The translations under genes were made by a program, and so were the position numbers. From the NCBI RefSeq assembly GCF_019599145.1, contig NZ_CP080647.1, forward strand, positions 1,736,001 to 1,800,000: a stretch of DNA of 64,000 nucleotides, given 5' to 3'. This DNA comes from Streptomyces akebiae (lineage in GTDB: Bacteria > Actinomycetota > Actinomycetes > Streptomycetales > Streptomycetaceae). Below, piece after piece: positions 1 to 7,163 of the stretch. The first letter of the stretch is position 1; every line of letters starts with the position of its first letter. The notes below the pieces were generated by a model. The model searched no databases. It was given only the letters and a program-made list of their open reading frames with translations, and had not been told where the DNA came from.

Positions 1-229
1 CGATCACGCTCTGGTGGGCCCGGGCCGTCTCGGTCAGCCAGTCCAGGTCCTCCAGATGGGCACGGAGCGGTTGCTCCGCGAAGTCGCGCTCCGGCACCTC
101 GCTGACCACGGCGATCAGGTCGTGGTGGCGCAGTTGCCGGGGCGGCGCGCCCGCGACGCCCTTGAGCTGGGACTGGAGCGCGGCGTCGAAGGGGCGACAG
201 ACGGCGTACACGTACCGCAGTCCGGTCAT
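1..229 (-). CDS. gvpL: Gas vesicle protein GvpL/GvpF family, 3' end outside window
   Basis: The reverse strand reads MTGLRYVYAVCRPFDAAL and on through a GvpF/GvpL-type N-terminal domain (YVYAV strand, HHDLIAVVSEVPE segment) and is cut by the window edge after about 76 residues. GvpF/L proteins are accessory gas vesicle proteins thought to chaperone GvpA during shell assembly. The ATG overlaps the stop of the GvpJ-like gene as ATGA, so it is translationally coupled. Its place directly after gvpJ matches the streptomycete order O-A-F-G-Y-Z-J-L-S-K, which favours gvpL over gvpF. gvpS and gvpK would lie further left. Fairly sure of the family; the letter rests on gene order. Confidence 0.85.
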   Translation of the reverse strand, partial: MTGLRYVYAVCRPFDAALQSQLKGVAGAPPRQLRHHDLIAVVSEVPERDFAEQPLRAHLEDLDWLTETARAHQSVI

Positions 230-591
230 GAGGGCTCCTCTCTGGCGCGGCCGCGTTCGATGGCCGGCTCCGGCTCCCGCCGGAGCCCGCCGTCGTCCAG
301 CTCCGCGAGCCGGGCGCGCAACTCGGCGTTCTCACGGGAGAGTTCGTCACGGCGTGCGTGGGACGACAGCGCCGGGTCGGTCTCCCACCAGTCGATCCCC
401 ATCTCCTTGGCCTTGTCGACGGAGGCGACGATCAGGCGCAGCTTGATGGTGAGCAGTTCGATGTCGAGCAGGTTGATGCGGATGTCACCCGCGATCACCA
501 GGCCCTTATCGAGGACGCGCTCCAGGATGTCGGCCAGGTTGGCACTCCCGTTCTGCCCGTACGGCTCGGGGACTCGGCTCGGGAACGTCAT
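226..591 (-). CDS. gvpJ: Gas vesicle protein GvpJ (GvpA-like)
   Basis: This 121-residue protein carries the GvpA/GvpJ core at about residues 18-65 (LADILERVLDKGLVIAGDIR, then LLDIELLTIKLRLIVASVDK), the amphipathic helix-strand-strand-helix fold of the gas vesicle shell. A charged Glu/Arg-rich tail of about 50 residues (SRENAELRARLAELDD, likely helical) follows. In the known systems GvpJ is a minor shell-tip or nucleation component. The start overlaps the gvpZ stop by ATGA and the stop overlaps the next start by ATGA, so it sits in a coupled chain. The difference from the second GvpA-like gene at 3396-3821 and its position next to the GvpL gene support J rather than A. Confidence 0.88.
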   Translation of the reverse strand: MTFPSRVPEPYGQNGSANLADILERVLDKGLVIAGDIRINLLDIELLTIKLRLIVASVDKAKEMGIDWWETDPALSSHARRDELSRENAELRARLAELDDGGLRREPEPAIERGRAREEPS

Positions 592-1790
592 CGGCGACTC
601 CCGCCGGCGGCGACCCGCTCCTCGTCCTCATCCTCGTACGGTTCCTCGTCCATGTCCTCCCCGGCGTCGCCCTCGGCCTCGGGAACGTCCTCGTACTCGC
701 CCTCCGGTACCTCGTCCGGGTCCTCCAGGTCGCCTTCCTCGTCCTCGTCGACGTACCCTTCGGCCTCTTCGTCCTCGTCCGGCTCGGCCTCGTCGGCGTC
801 CTCGTCCTCCTCGTACTCGCCCTCGGCCTCGCCGTCCTCCGACGCCTCGTCGTCGGGCAGCTCCTCCTGCTCCTCGTCCTCCCGCTCCTCCTCGGCGAGG
901 GCGTCCTCGTGGCTGACGACGACGTCGCCGTCGCGGATCTCGCCGCGCCAGCCGTCCTCGGCCTCGCCCCTGAGGGTGATGAAGCGGGCGAAGTTCTTGA
1001 GGTCGAGCCGGGCCCGGCGGCCCTGGGCGCGCCAGATGTTGCCGGTCTTCTCGAAGAGGCCCTGCGGGTAGTACTCCATCACCAGCAGGACCCGGGTGAG
1101 GTCGTCGGCGAGGGAGTGGAAGGTGACCGCGCCCTTCGTGGTGCCCTTGGCGCCCTCCGACGTCCAGGTGATCCGCTGGTCGGGCACCTGTTCGGTGGTG
1201 TGGGCCTTCCAGCTGCGGTTGGACCAGAAGACCTTCAGCTGCCAGTCGGAGTGGGTGTCGTCGGCCCGGTTGGCGCTCTTCACCCCCTTGGCGAAGGTGC
1301 TGAAGCTCTGGTACTGGGTCCACTGGTCGTAAGCGGTGCGCAGCGGCACCCCGACGTCGATGGACTCGATGATCACCGTGGGCTTGCTGCCCGAGCCGCC
1401 CTTGCCCTTGCCCTTGCCGCCGAAGAGGTTCTTGAGTCCGCCGAGCACGTTGTCCTTGGCGCGGCCCGCGCCCACCTCCAGAGCGGTGCGCAGCGGCCCC
1501 TTGCCCTCGGCGAGCTTGCGGCCGCTGTCGAGGGCCAGCTTGGCGAAGCCGGGGCTGTTGCCGTCGGCGATGTCGTTGAGCTTGCCGGTCGTCTCGCCGA
1601 GTTTGCGGCCGGCGCCGACGAGGAGCCGCTGGACCTGGGCGGCCAGATACTCCTGGGCCTCGGCCTTGAGGTGGTCGACGGCCTCGCTGTGGGCGACGTC
1701 GGAGAGCGGATTGCTCTTCGTCGCGTCCTTTGCCCGGTCCGCCGCCTCGCCGGTCGCGCGGCCGGTCGCCGTTCCGAGGGTCTCAGTCAT
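588..1790 (-). CDS. gvpZ: Gas-vesicle-cluster SRPBCC protein with acidic tail (GvpZ-like)
   Basis: About 400 residues in three parts. The N-terminal third is helical and Ala/Lys-rich (TGRATGEAADRAKDATKS onwards). The middle, about residues 137-290, is an SRPBCC/START-type domain (polyketide cyclase/dehydrase family; motif TAYDQWTQYQSFSTFAKGV) that could bind a hydrophobic ligand. The last 100 or so residues are almost entirely Asp/Glu with scattered Gly/Tyr. A GTG sits directly before the ATG; I take the ATG. The start overlaps the end of the gvpY gene. Streptomyces gvp clusters carry such a protein (gvpZ) of unproven function. The acidic tail next to a basic-tailed neighbour is the odd feature. 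Confidence 0.8.
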   Translation of the reverse strand: MTETLGTATGRATGEAADRAKDATKSNPLSDVAHSEAVDHLKAEAQEYLAAQVQRLLVGAGRKLGETTGKLNDIADGNSPGFAKLALDSGRKLAEGKGPLRTALEVGAGRAKDNVLGGLKNLFGGKGKGKGGSGSKPTVIIESIDVGVPLRTAYDQWTQYQSFSTFAKGVKSANRADDTHSDWQLKVFWSNRSWKAHTTEQVPDQRITWTSEGAKGTTKGAVTFHSLADDLTRVLLVMEYYPQGLFEKTGNIWRAQGRRARLDLKNFARFITLRGEAEDGWRGEIRDGDVVVSHEDALAEEEREDEEQEELPDDEASEDGEAEGEYEEDEDADEAEPDEDEEAEGYVDEDEEGDLEDPDEVPEGEYEDVPEAEGDAGEDMDEEPYEDEDEERVAAGGSRR

Positions 1791-2361
1791 CACCGCCGCC
1801 TCCCCTCGTCGTCCGTGACCGCGTGGCCTTGCGAGCGGCCTTCTTGGCCGGTGCGGTCCTCTTCGTCTGAGCCGCCTTCTTCGCCGGGGCGGTCTTCTTG
1901 GCGGCCGTCTTCTTGGCGGCGGCCTTCTTGGGCGGGGGCTTCTTCGCCGCCGGCCCGCGTGGTGACCGCCGCGACTCCTCGGGCGCGTCGTGGCCGGGCT
2001 CCGGCTCCTCCTCGTCCTCGTCGCGTCCGGACACGTCGGGCGTCACCCCGGCGAGTTGGTCGCGCACCTGCGAGGTACGCCCGTGCAGCCGGCCGGCGAG
2101 CCCTTCGATCTGCCGCTCGACCAGCGCCCCGGTGGCCGCCTTGCCCGCGCCGCGCAGGTCCTCGCGGAGCTGGTCCCCGAGCTCCTTGAACTGCGGGTTG
2201 TTCTGCAGCTGCTGTGACACCAGGTCCGCGAGCGCCCGTGGGCTGAGGTGCATCCGCTTGCCGGCCACCATGGTGCCGAGGGCGAACGCGAGTTTCATCT
2301 TCTTCGTACGTCCGAGGACGTATCCGGCCCCTACCGCGAGGCCCAGTCCGATTCGATTCAT
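1783..2361 (-). CDS. gvpY: Gas-vesicle-cluster protein with histone-H1-like basic tail (GvpY-like)
   Basis: 192 residues. The N-terminus (MNRIGLGLAVGAGYVLGRTK) is a short hydrophobic stretch followed by Lys/Arg, possibly a membrane or vesicle anchor. The middle (residues about 40-110) is amphipathic and Leu/Gln-rich. The last 65 residues are a Lys-Ala-Pro repeat (KKAAAKKTAAKKTAPAKKAA) resembling histone H1 or HU-type DNA-binding tails. It lies in the place of gvpY of streptomycete clusters. Start and stop are both coupled: ATG overlaps the gvpG stop, and the 3' end overlaps the start of the SRPBCC gene. No enzymatic motif seen; function unknown. Confidence 0.75.
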   Translation of the reverse strand: MNRIGLGLAVGAGYVLGRTKKMKLAFALGTMVAGKRMHLSPRALADLVSQQLQNNPQFKELGDQLREDLRGAGKAATGALVERQIEGLAGRLHGRTSQVRDQLAGVTPDVSGRDEDEEEPEPGHDAPEESRRSPRGPAAKKPPPKKAAAKKTAAKKTAPAKKAAQTKRTAPAKKAARKATRSRTTRGGGGDD

Positions 2362-2621
2362 TGTGTCGTCCCGTTGCCGGTTCCTGTGCTCCTCCGCGCG
2401 CTGATCTCCAGCCGCTCCAGGAGCTCGTCCTCCAGGCGGTCGAACTCCTCCTCATCGATCTCGCCCGCTTCGAGCCGCTGCTCGAGGCGGGCGAGTTCAG
2501 CGCGGACGGCCGCCGGGTCGTAGTACTGGCGCTCGGCCTCGGTGAGCACCTGTCTCACCGTCCAGAGGCTGCCGCGCACCGGTGCGAACGGCAGCAGCAG
2601 CACCTCGGTGATCAGTCCCAT
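2358..2621 (-). CDS. gvpG: Gas vesicle protein GvpG
   Basis: 87-residue small acidic protein with the GvpG signature: hydrophobic N-terminus (MGLITEVLLLPFAPVRG), then a long charged helix (EAERQYYDPAAVRAELARLE, then EAGEIDEEEFDRLEDELLER). GvpG is an accessory assembly protein found with GvpF and GvpL and thought to act in the chaperone complex. The length is normal for the family. It begins 28 bases after the gvpF stop, the loosest junction in the cluster, and its stop overlaps the gvpY ATG. Confidence 0.9.
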   Translation of the reverse strand: MGLITEVLLLPFAPVRGSLWTVRQVLTEAERQYYDPAAVRAELARLEQRLEAGEIDEEEFDRLEDELLERLEISARRSTGTGNGTTQ

Positions 2622-2649
2622 TACGTGCCTCCTCGGCCGTCACGCGCTG

Positions 2650-3399
2650 TCAGTGCGTCGTCTCGGCGGGCTGCGCGGGCCCTGGTTCGACGAAGCTGTA
2701 CGGCGGCAACGGCCCGTTCACCCGCACCTCGATGTGCGGATGGCTCTTGCGGATCTCCTCCACGGCGTCGAGGAAGACCGCGGCCGACTGCCGGTCCACG
2801 AGGAACGACAGATTGGCCAGCCAGCCGGTCGACTCGGGGCCCGCGCTGACGGCCTCGGCGACGGGCTCCAGCGCCCGCTGCAACTCCGCCGCGTCGTCGG
2901 CCTCCCGGGCCTGCACGGCGGCGACGACCATCTCGCCGAGCCGCAGCCGGTCCTCGTAAGTACCGCCACCCGCCTGCCGGTTGGCCTCGGTCATGGCCCG
3001 CAGCTCGGGGTTCTCCCCCATCACGCGATGCAGCACGGCCTCTTCGTCGTGGCTGGCCTTCACGTTGTACTCGACCTTGCCGTCGAGGGCGCCGAGCCGT
3101 TCCGTGTAGTGCTCCGCGCGTTCGGCGAGCACCCCCGTGACGGACGCGTCGTCCGGAGCGACACTGCCGAAACGCATGGGCAGCAGGGGGCCGCCCGCGC
3201 CCGCCTCGCTCAGGACGTTCTGGTGGGCGAGCAGATCCTTGCGCTTGGGGCGCAGCCCCTCGGGGGCCTCACTGACGATCGCCGCCAGCTTCCCCTCCTT
3301 GAGGATGCGCACCGGGCGGGCCGGATCTCCCACACCGCCCATGCCCTCGGGGAGAGCGGGGTGCGAGCTCGCGGTGATGCCGTAGACGTACGTGCTCAC
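2650..3399 (-). CDS. gvpF: Gas vesicle protein GvpF/GvpL family
   Basis: 249 residues, full length for GvpF/L. The N-terminal domain [20 protein letters not shown] is followed by the conserved LLPMRFGSV motif near residue 75, and the second domain ends in [11 protein letters not shown], a typical GvpF/L C-terminal signature. The start codon is GTG overlapping the gvpA stop (GTGA), so expression should be coupled to the shell protein. GvpF proteins bind GvpA monomers and may sit on the inner vesicle surface. Family assignment is secure. Confidence 0.92.
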   Translation of the reverse strand: MSTYVYGITASSHPALPEGMGGVGDPARPVRILKEGKLAAIVSEAPEGLRPKRKDLLAHQNVLSEAGAGGPLLPMRFGSVAPDDASVTGVLAERAEHYTERLGALDGKVEYNVKASHDEEAVLHRVMGENPELRAMTEANRQAGGGTYEDRLRLGEMVVAAVQAREADDAAELQRALEPVAEAVSAGPESTGWLANLSFLVDRQSAAVFLDAVEEIRKSHPHIEVRVNGPLPPYSFVEPGPAQPAETTH

Positions 3400-3821
3400 T
3401 CCTGTTCCTCCCTCTTGCGCGAGCTCGTGGTCTTGCGGGCCCGCGGCCGCGACTCGGACTGACCCTCCTCGCGGGCCTGCTTGAAGGCGTCGGAGATCGT
3501 CTCGGCGGCACCGGACAGCGCCCCCTTGGACTTGCCGCGCGCGCCGGACTCGGTGATCTCACCGACGAGGTCCGGCAGGCCGGGGTTCTTGCGCGGTCCG
3601 GCCTCCAGGTCGAGCCGGTTGCACGCCTCGGCGAAGCGCAGATAGGTGTCGACGCTGGCCACGACGACCCGGACGTCGATCTTCAGGATCTCGATGCCGA
3701 CCAGGGAGACTCGCACGAAGGCGTCGATGACGAGCCCCCTGTCGAGAATGAGTTCCAGGACGTCGTAGAGGCCGCTGCTGCCGCCTCCGCCGCCGGACTG
3801 CTGTGCCGGGACTACGGTCAT
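3396..3821 (-). CDS. gvpA: Gas vesicle structural protein GvpA
   Basis: 141 residues. Residues about 18-68 hold the shell core ([20 protein letters not shown], then [20 protein letters not shown]), the ribbed-shell subunit that excludes water. It is about twice the length of cyanobacterial GvpA because of a 70-residue C-terminal extension that ends basic ([13 protein letters not shown]). A Gly-rich stretch precedes the core. A good Shine-Dalgarno (AGGAGG) lies 16 bases before the ATG. It is preceded by gvpO and coupled to gvpF by GTGA. Such long GvpA proteins occur in streptomycetes; whether they form visible vesicles there is uncertain. Confidence 0.9.
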   Translation of the reverse strand: MTVVPAQQSGGGGGSSGLYDVLELILDRGLVIDAFVRVSLVGIEILKIDVRVVVASVDTYLRFAEACNRLDLEAGPRKNPGLPDLVGEITESGARGKSKGALSGAAETISDAFKQAREEGQSESRPRARKTTSSRKREEQE

Positions 3822-3878
3822 GCCGGCCGATCCTCCTTGTCTGTGGATTCTCTGTGGATGCTGGAGCGGGACGGCGGC

Positions 3879-4244
3879 CTACCGGCCACCGGGGCGATGT
3901 GGGTCGGCCCTCCCGCGCTCGTAACGGCGGACGCGCCGGTAGCCGGTGAGCTCGCCCTCGGGGTCGAGTTCCACCCGGTAGCTCGCGAGCAGGCTCATCG
4001 TGTCGGGGACCCTGGCGATCTCCAGGACCTCGACTTCCAAGATCCAGCCGTCCTCGGTCTGTTCGAACGACGACACGGACTCGGGCGCCATGCCGGTCAG
4101 CTCCGCGAGCTGGGTCCGCGCATGACGCAGCACCTGCATGGGGCTGGGGCGCTCATCCGTCGATGCCCGTGCCTCTTCGCTTTCGTCCGACTCGTGCGCT
4201 GTACGTGCGTTCTGTGTTTTTGCTGTGTTCGATGTGTTCGACAT
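3879..4244 (-). CDS. gvpO: Gas vesicle protein GvpO
   Basis: About 121 residues. After a disordered acidic N-terminus comes the GvpO domain (QVLRHARTQLAELTGMAPES, then GWILEVEVLEIARVPDTMSL and YRVELDPEGELTGYRRVRRY). GvpO is an accessory or regulatory gas vesicle protein and is the first gvp gene here. I chose the ATG at 4244 because GAGGTGG sits just before it; a GTG 15 bases upstream is possible. It lies 52 bases after the LigD polymerase gene on the same strand, so the vesicle genes may be read partly from upstream promoters. No clear sigma-type promoter was recognised in the short gap. Confidence 0.88.
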   Translation of the reverse strand: MSNTSNTAKTQNARTAHESDESEEARASTDERPSPMQVLRHARTQLAELTGMAPESVSSFEQTEDGWILEVEVLEIARVPDTMSLLASYRVELDPEGELTGYRRVRRYERGRADPHRPGGR

Positions 4245-4296
4245 GACCACCTCGAACACCGAGTGGCCCCCCGGCCGTTGGCCAAACCTGTCGGTG

Positions 4297-5271
4297 TCAG
4301 CCGCGCCGCGCCGTGAGCCTGCGCCGCGCCGCGAGCCTGCGCCGCACCGGGCCCAGCGCCCGGCCCCGGCGCATCGCCCCGGCCCAGGGATCGGTGCGGG
4401 CCTGGTCGACGGCGTCCGCCAGGGTCCAGCGGCGGGCGTCGACGGCCGGATCGTCGAGCTGGTCCCAGGTCAGGGGCGTGGCCACGGGCGCGCCGGGGCG
4501 GGCGCGCACGGTGTAGGGGGCGACGGCGGTCTGGGCGTAGGCGTTGCGCTGGATGTCGAGGTAGAGCCGGTCGCCCCGGTCCTTCTTCCGGGGCTCGACG
4601 GTGAGCCGCTCGGGATGGGCGCGGACGAGTTCCTCGGCGATCTCCCGGGCGAAGCCGCGCACCGTGTCGAAGTCGTCGTGCCCGTTCAGCGGCACGACGA
4701 CATGGACGCCCCGGGAGCCGGTGGTCATCGGCACGGACGTCAGTTTCAGCTCGTCGAGCAGTTCCCGTACGTCCCGGGCCGCCTCCCGGACCTGCGCGAA
4801 GTCGTCCACGGCGGGATCGAGGTCGAGGACCAGCCGGTCGGGCCGGTCGACGTCGCCGGTCCGGGAGAGCCAGCGGTGCAGGGTGAGACAGGCCTGGTCG
4901 GCGAGGTACACGAGGGCGGCCGCGTCGTCACAGACCGGGTGGACGACCGTGCCGCCCTCCTTGGGCACCTCGACGCGTTCGATCCACTCCGGATAGTGCT
5001 CGGGGGTGTTCTTCTGCATGAACATGGGCCCGTCGAGCCCGTCGGGATGCCGTTCCAGCATCAGTGGGCGTCCGCGCAGATGGGGCAGCATGAAGGGGGC
5101 GACGGCACGGTGGTAGGCGACGAGATCGCCCTTGGTGTACTCCTTGCCGACGCCATCGCCATCGCCATCGCCATCAGCGTCGGCGTCGGCGTCGGCGGGG
5201 AACAGCACCTTGTCCGGCCGGTGGATCTCGACGGTACGGCGGCCGACGCGCATCGTGTGCGTGTCCCCCAT
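4297..5271 (-). CDS. LigD-type DNA polymerase/primase domain protein (NHEJ)
   Basis: Stand-alone polymerase domain of the LigD family (archaeo-eukaryotic primase fold), which in actinobacteria fills gaps at double-strand breaks with Ku and an ATP ligase. Visible signatures are LVLDLDPAVDDF (catalytic acidic pair), TTGSRGVHVVVPL, and DRGDRLYLDIQRN with AQTAVAPYTVRARPGAPVAT near the C-terminus. I take the ATG at 5271 preceded by AAGGAG; an in-frame ATG 36 bases upstream has no ribosome site. An Ala-Asp/Gly-Asp run coded by hexanucleotide repeats interrupts the usual LFPADG-TKGDL junction. The C-terminus is Arg-rich. No ligase or nuclease domain is attached and no Ku gene is in the window. Confidence 0.9.
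   Translation of the reverse strand: MGDTHTMRVGRRTVEIHRPDKVLFPADADADADGDGDGDGVGKEYTKGDLVAYHRAVAPFMLPHLRGRPLMLERHPDGLDGPMFMQKNTPEHYPEWIERVEVPKEGGTVVHPVCDDAAALVYLADQACLTLHRWLSRTGDVDRPDRLVLDLDPAVDDFAQVREAARDVRELLDELKLTSVPMTTGSRGVHVVVPLNGHDDFDTVRGFAREIAEELVRAHPERLTVEPRKKDRGDRLYLDIQRNAYAQTAVAPYTVRARPGAPVATPLTWDQLDDPAVDARRWTLADAVDQARTDPWAGAMRRGRALGPVRRRLAARRRLTARRG
5152..5196 (+). repeat. Hexanucleotide microsatellite inside the LigD polymerase gene
   Basis: On the plus strand four GCCATC units (5152-5175) are followed by AGCGTC, two GGCGTC units and a partial GGCG. On the coding strand this gives alternating Ala-Asp then Gly-Asp residues (about 14). Since the unit is six bases, gain or loss of units always keeps frame. 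It falls in a loop between the first beta strand and the conserved TKGDL helix. Confidence 0.9.
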
Positions 5272-5315
5272 CGCCTGCTCCTTCCGGATCGCGATCGTTC
5301 GGAACATCAGAGCGT

Positions 5316-7163
5316 TCAGGGCGTGATCGCGTGCTCCACCAGCAGCCGTCCGGCCACCGTGATCGCCTCCGCGTCGATGCCCGCCTCGCGCAGCTGCTCC
5401 TCGGGGGAGGCCGAGCCCGGCATCGTACGGACGGCGAGACGCACCAGGCGGGGCACGGGGCGGCCGTCGAGGAAGGCGTCGAGCACCGCGTCGCCGAGGC
5501 CGCCCTCCTCGCGGTGGTCCTCGACGGTGAGGATGCAGCCGGTGCGTTCGGCGGCCTCACGCAGGGTGCGGCGGTCGACGGGCTTGACCGAGTAGAGGTC
5601 GATCACCCGGACCTGGATGCCCTCGCGGTCCAGTGCGTCGGCGGCCTTGAGGGCCTCGTGGACGGTGACCCCGGCCGCGACGACCGTCAGCCGGTCGGTG
5701 TCCGAGGCGCGCAGCACCTTGCTGCCGCCGACCGGGAACTCCTCGGTCGGGCTGTAGAGGACGGGCGAGGCGCCCCTGGACGTCCGGAGATAGCGGACGC
5801 CTTCGAGGCCGGCCATGGTGCCGACGAGCTTGGCGGTCTGGTTGGCGTCGCACGGGTAGAGCACGGTGGAGCCGTGCACCGAGCGCATCATCGCCAGGTC
5901 CTCCAGGCCCATCTGGGAGGGCCCGTCCTGGCCGATGGCGACACCTGCGTGGGAGCCGACGAGATTGATGCCGGACCCGCTGACCGACGCCATGCGGATG
6001 AAGTCGTGGGCGCGGGTGAGGAACGCCGCGAACGTGGCCGCGTACGGCACCCAGCCGCGTGCCGCGAGGCCGACCGAGGCGGCGACGAGCTGCTGTTCGG
6101 CGATGTAGCACTCGAAGTAGCGGTCGGGGTGCTCCTTGGCGAAGTACTCGGAGCGGGTGGAGTCGCCGACCTCGCCGTCGAGGGCGACGACGTCCCCGCG
6201 CGCGGAGCCGAGCGCGGCGAGGGCCTGCCCGTAGGCGTCCCGGGTGGCGGCCTCCTCGCCGGTCTCGTAGCGCGGCAGTTCCAGATGCCCGGTGCGCACG
6301 GCGTGCAGCATCCGGGCGGCGGGCGGCTGCCGGACCTCGACGCGGAGATCGCGCACGCCGCCGAGTTCCGCGATCGCCTCGTCGGCGTCCTTGAGCGGCT
6401 TGCCGTGCAGGCCCTCACGGTCCTGGACTGCCTCGACACCCTTGCCCTTGAGGGTGCGGGCGAGGATCACGGTGGGCTGGCCCTTGGTGGACTCGGCCTC
6501 GCCGTAGGCGCGGTCGACGGCGTCCACGTCGTGTCCGTCGATCTCGATCGTGTGCCAGCCGAAGGCGGCGAAGCGGCGGGCGTAGGCGTCCAGGTCGTGT
6601 CCGTGCCGGGTGGGCCCGCGCTGGCCGAGCCGGTTGACGTCGACGACCGCCGTCAGATTGTCCAGATGCTCGTACGCGGCGTGCTCGGCGGCCTCCCACA
6701 CCGAGCCCTCGGCGAGTTCGCTGTCACCGCACAGCACCCACACCCGGTAGCCGGTGCGGTCCAGCCGCTTCCCGGCCAGTGCGATGCCGACGCCGACAGG
6801 CAGTCCCTGGCCGAGCGACCCGGTGGCCGTCTCCACCCACGGCAGCCGCCGCGGCGTGGGGTGCCCCTCGAGCCGGCTGCCCAGCTTCCGGAACGTCATC
6901 AGCTCGGTCTCGCTGATCGCGCCCACCGCCTTGTACGCGGAGTACAGCAGGGGCGAGGCGTGTCCCTTGGACAGCACGAAGCGGTCGTTGCCGGGGTGCT
7001 GGGGGCGTTCGAAGTCGTACCGCAGATGCCCCGCGAGCAGCACCGCCATCAGCTCGGCGGCCGACATGGACGACGTCGGATGCCCGGAGCCGGCGGCGTC
7101 CGACGCGCGCACGCTGTCGACACGCAACTGCTGTGCCAGCTCGGTCAGTTGACGGCTGTTCAT
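5316..7163 (-). CDS. tkt: Transketolase
   Basis: 615 residues. The N-terminal TPP-binding half has SGHPTSSMSAAELMAVL, FVLSKGHASPLLYSAY and the pyrophosphate/Mg motif GDSELAEGSVWEAAE ending in DVNRLGQ. The pyrimidine-binding domain follows (CYIAEQQLVAASVGLAARGW, Glu of EQQ being the cofactor activator) and then a C-terminal transketolase domain. It moves two-carbon ketol units between sugar phosphates in the pentose phosphate pathway. It is slightly shorter than E. coli-type enzymes (about 660), like the single-chain form with compact N-terminal domain. ATGA overlap with the upstream oxidoreductase shows coupling. Probably an accessory copy rather than the main housekeeping gene. Confidence 0.93.
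   Translation of the reverse strand: MNSRQLTELAQQLRVDSVRASDAAGSGHPTSSMSAAELMAVLLAGHLRYDFERPQHPGNDRFVLSKGHASPLLYSAYKAVGAISETELMTFRKLGSRLEGHPTPRRLPWVETATGSLGQGLPVGVGIALAGKRLDRTGYRVWVLCGDSELAEGSVWEAAEHAAYEHLDNLTAVVDVNRLGQRGPTRHGHDLDAYARRFAAFGWHTIEIDGHDVDAVDRAYGEAESTKGQPTVILARTLKGKGVEAVQDREGLHGKPLKDADEAIAELGGVRDLRVEVRQPPAARMLHAVRTGHLELPRYETGEEAATRDAYGQALAALGSARGDVVALDGEVGDSTRSEYFAKEHPDRYFECYIAEQQLVAASVGLAARGWVPYAATFAAFLTRAHDFIRMASVSGSGINLVGSHAGVAIGQDGPSQMGLEDLAMMRSVHGSTVLYPCDANQTAKLVGTMAGLEGVRYLRTSRGASPVLYSPTEEFPVGGSKVLRASDTDRLTVVAAGVTVHEALKAADALDREGIQVRVIDLYSVKPVDRRTLREAAERTGCILTVEDHREEGGLGDAVLDAFLDGRPVPRLVRLAVRTMPGSASPEEQLREAGIDAEAITVAGRLLVEHAITP

Noticed and set aside
14..1071. Plus-strand ORFs rich in Ser or Arg/Pro opposite the gvpZ gene
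   Set aside because: They are shadows of the Asp/Glu codon repeats on the minus strand.
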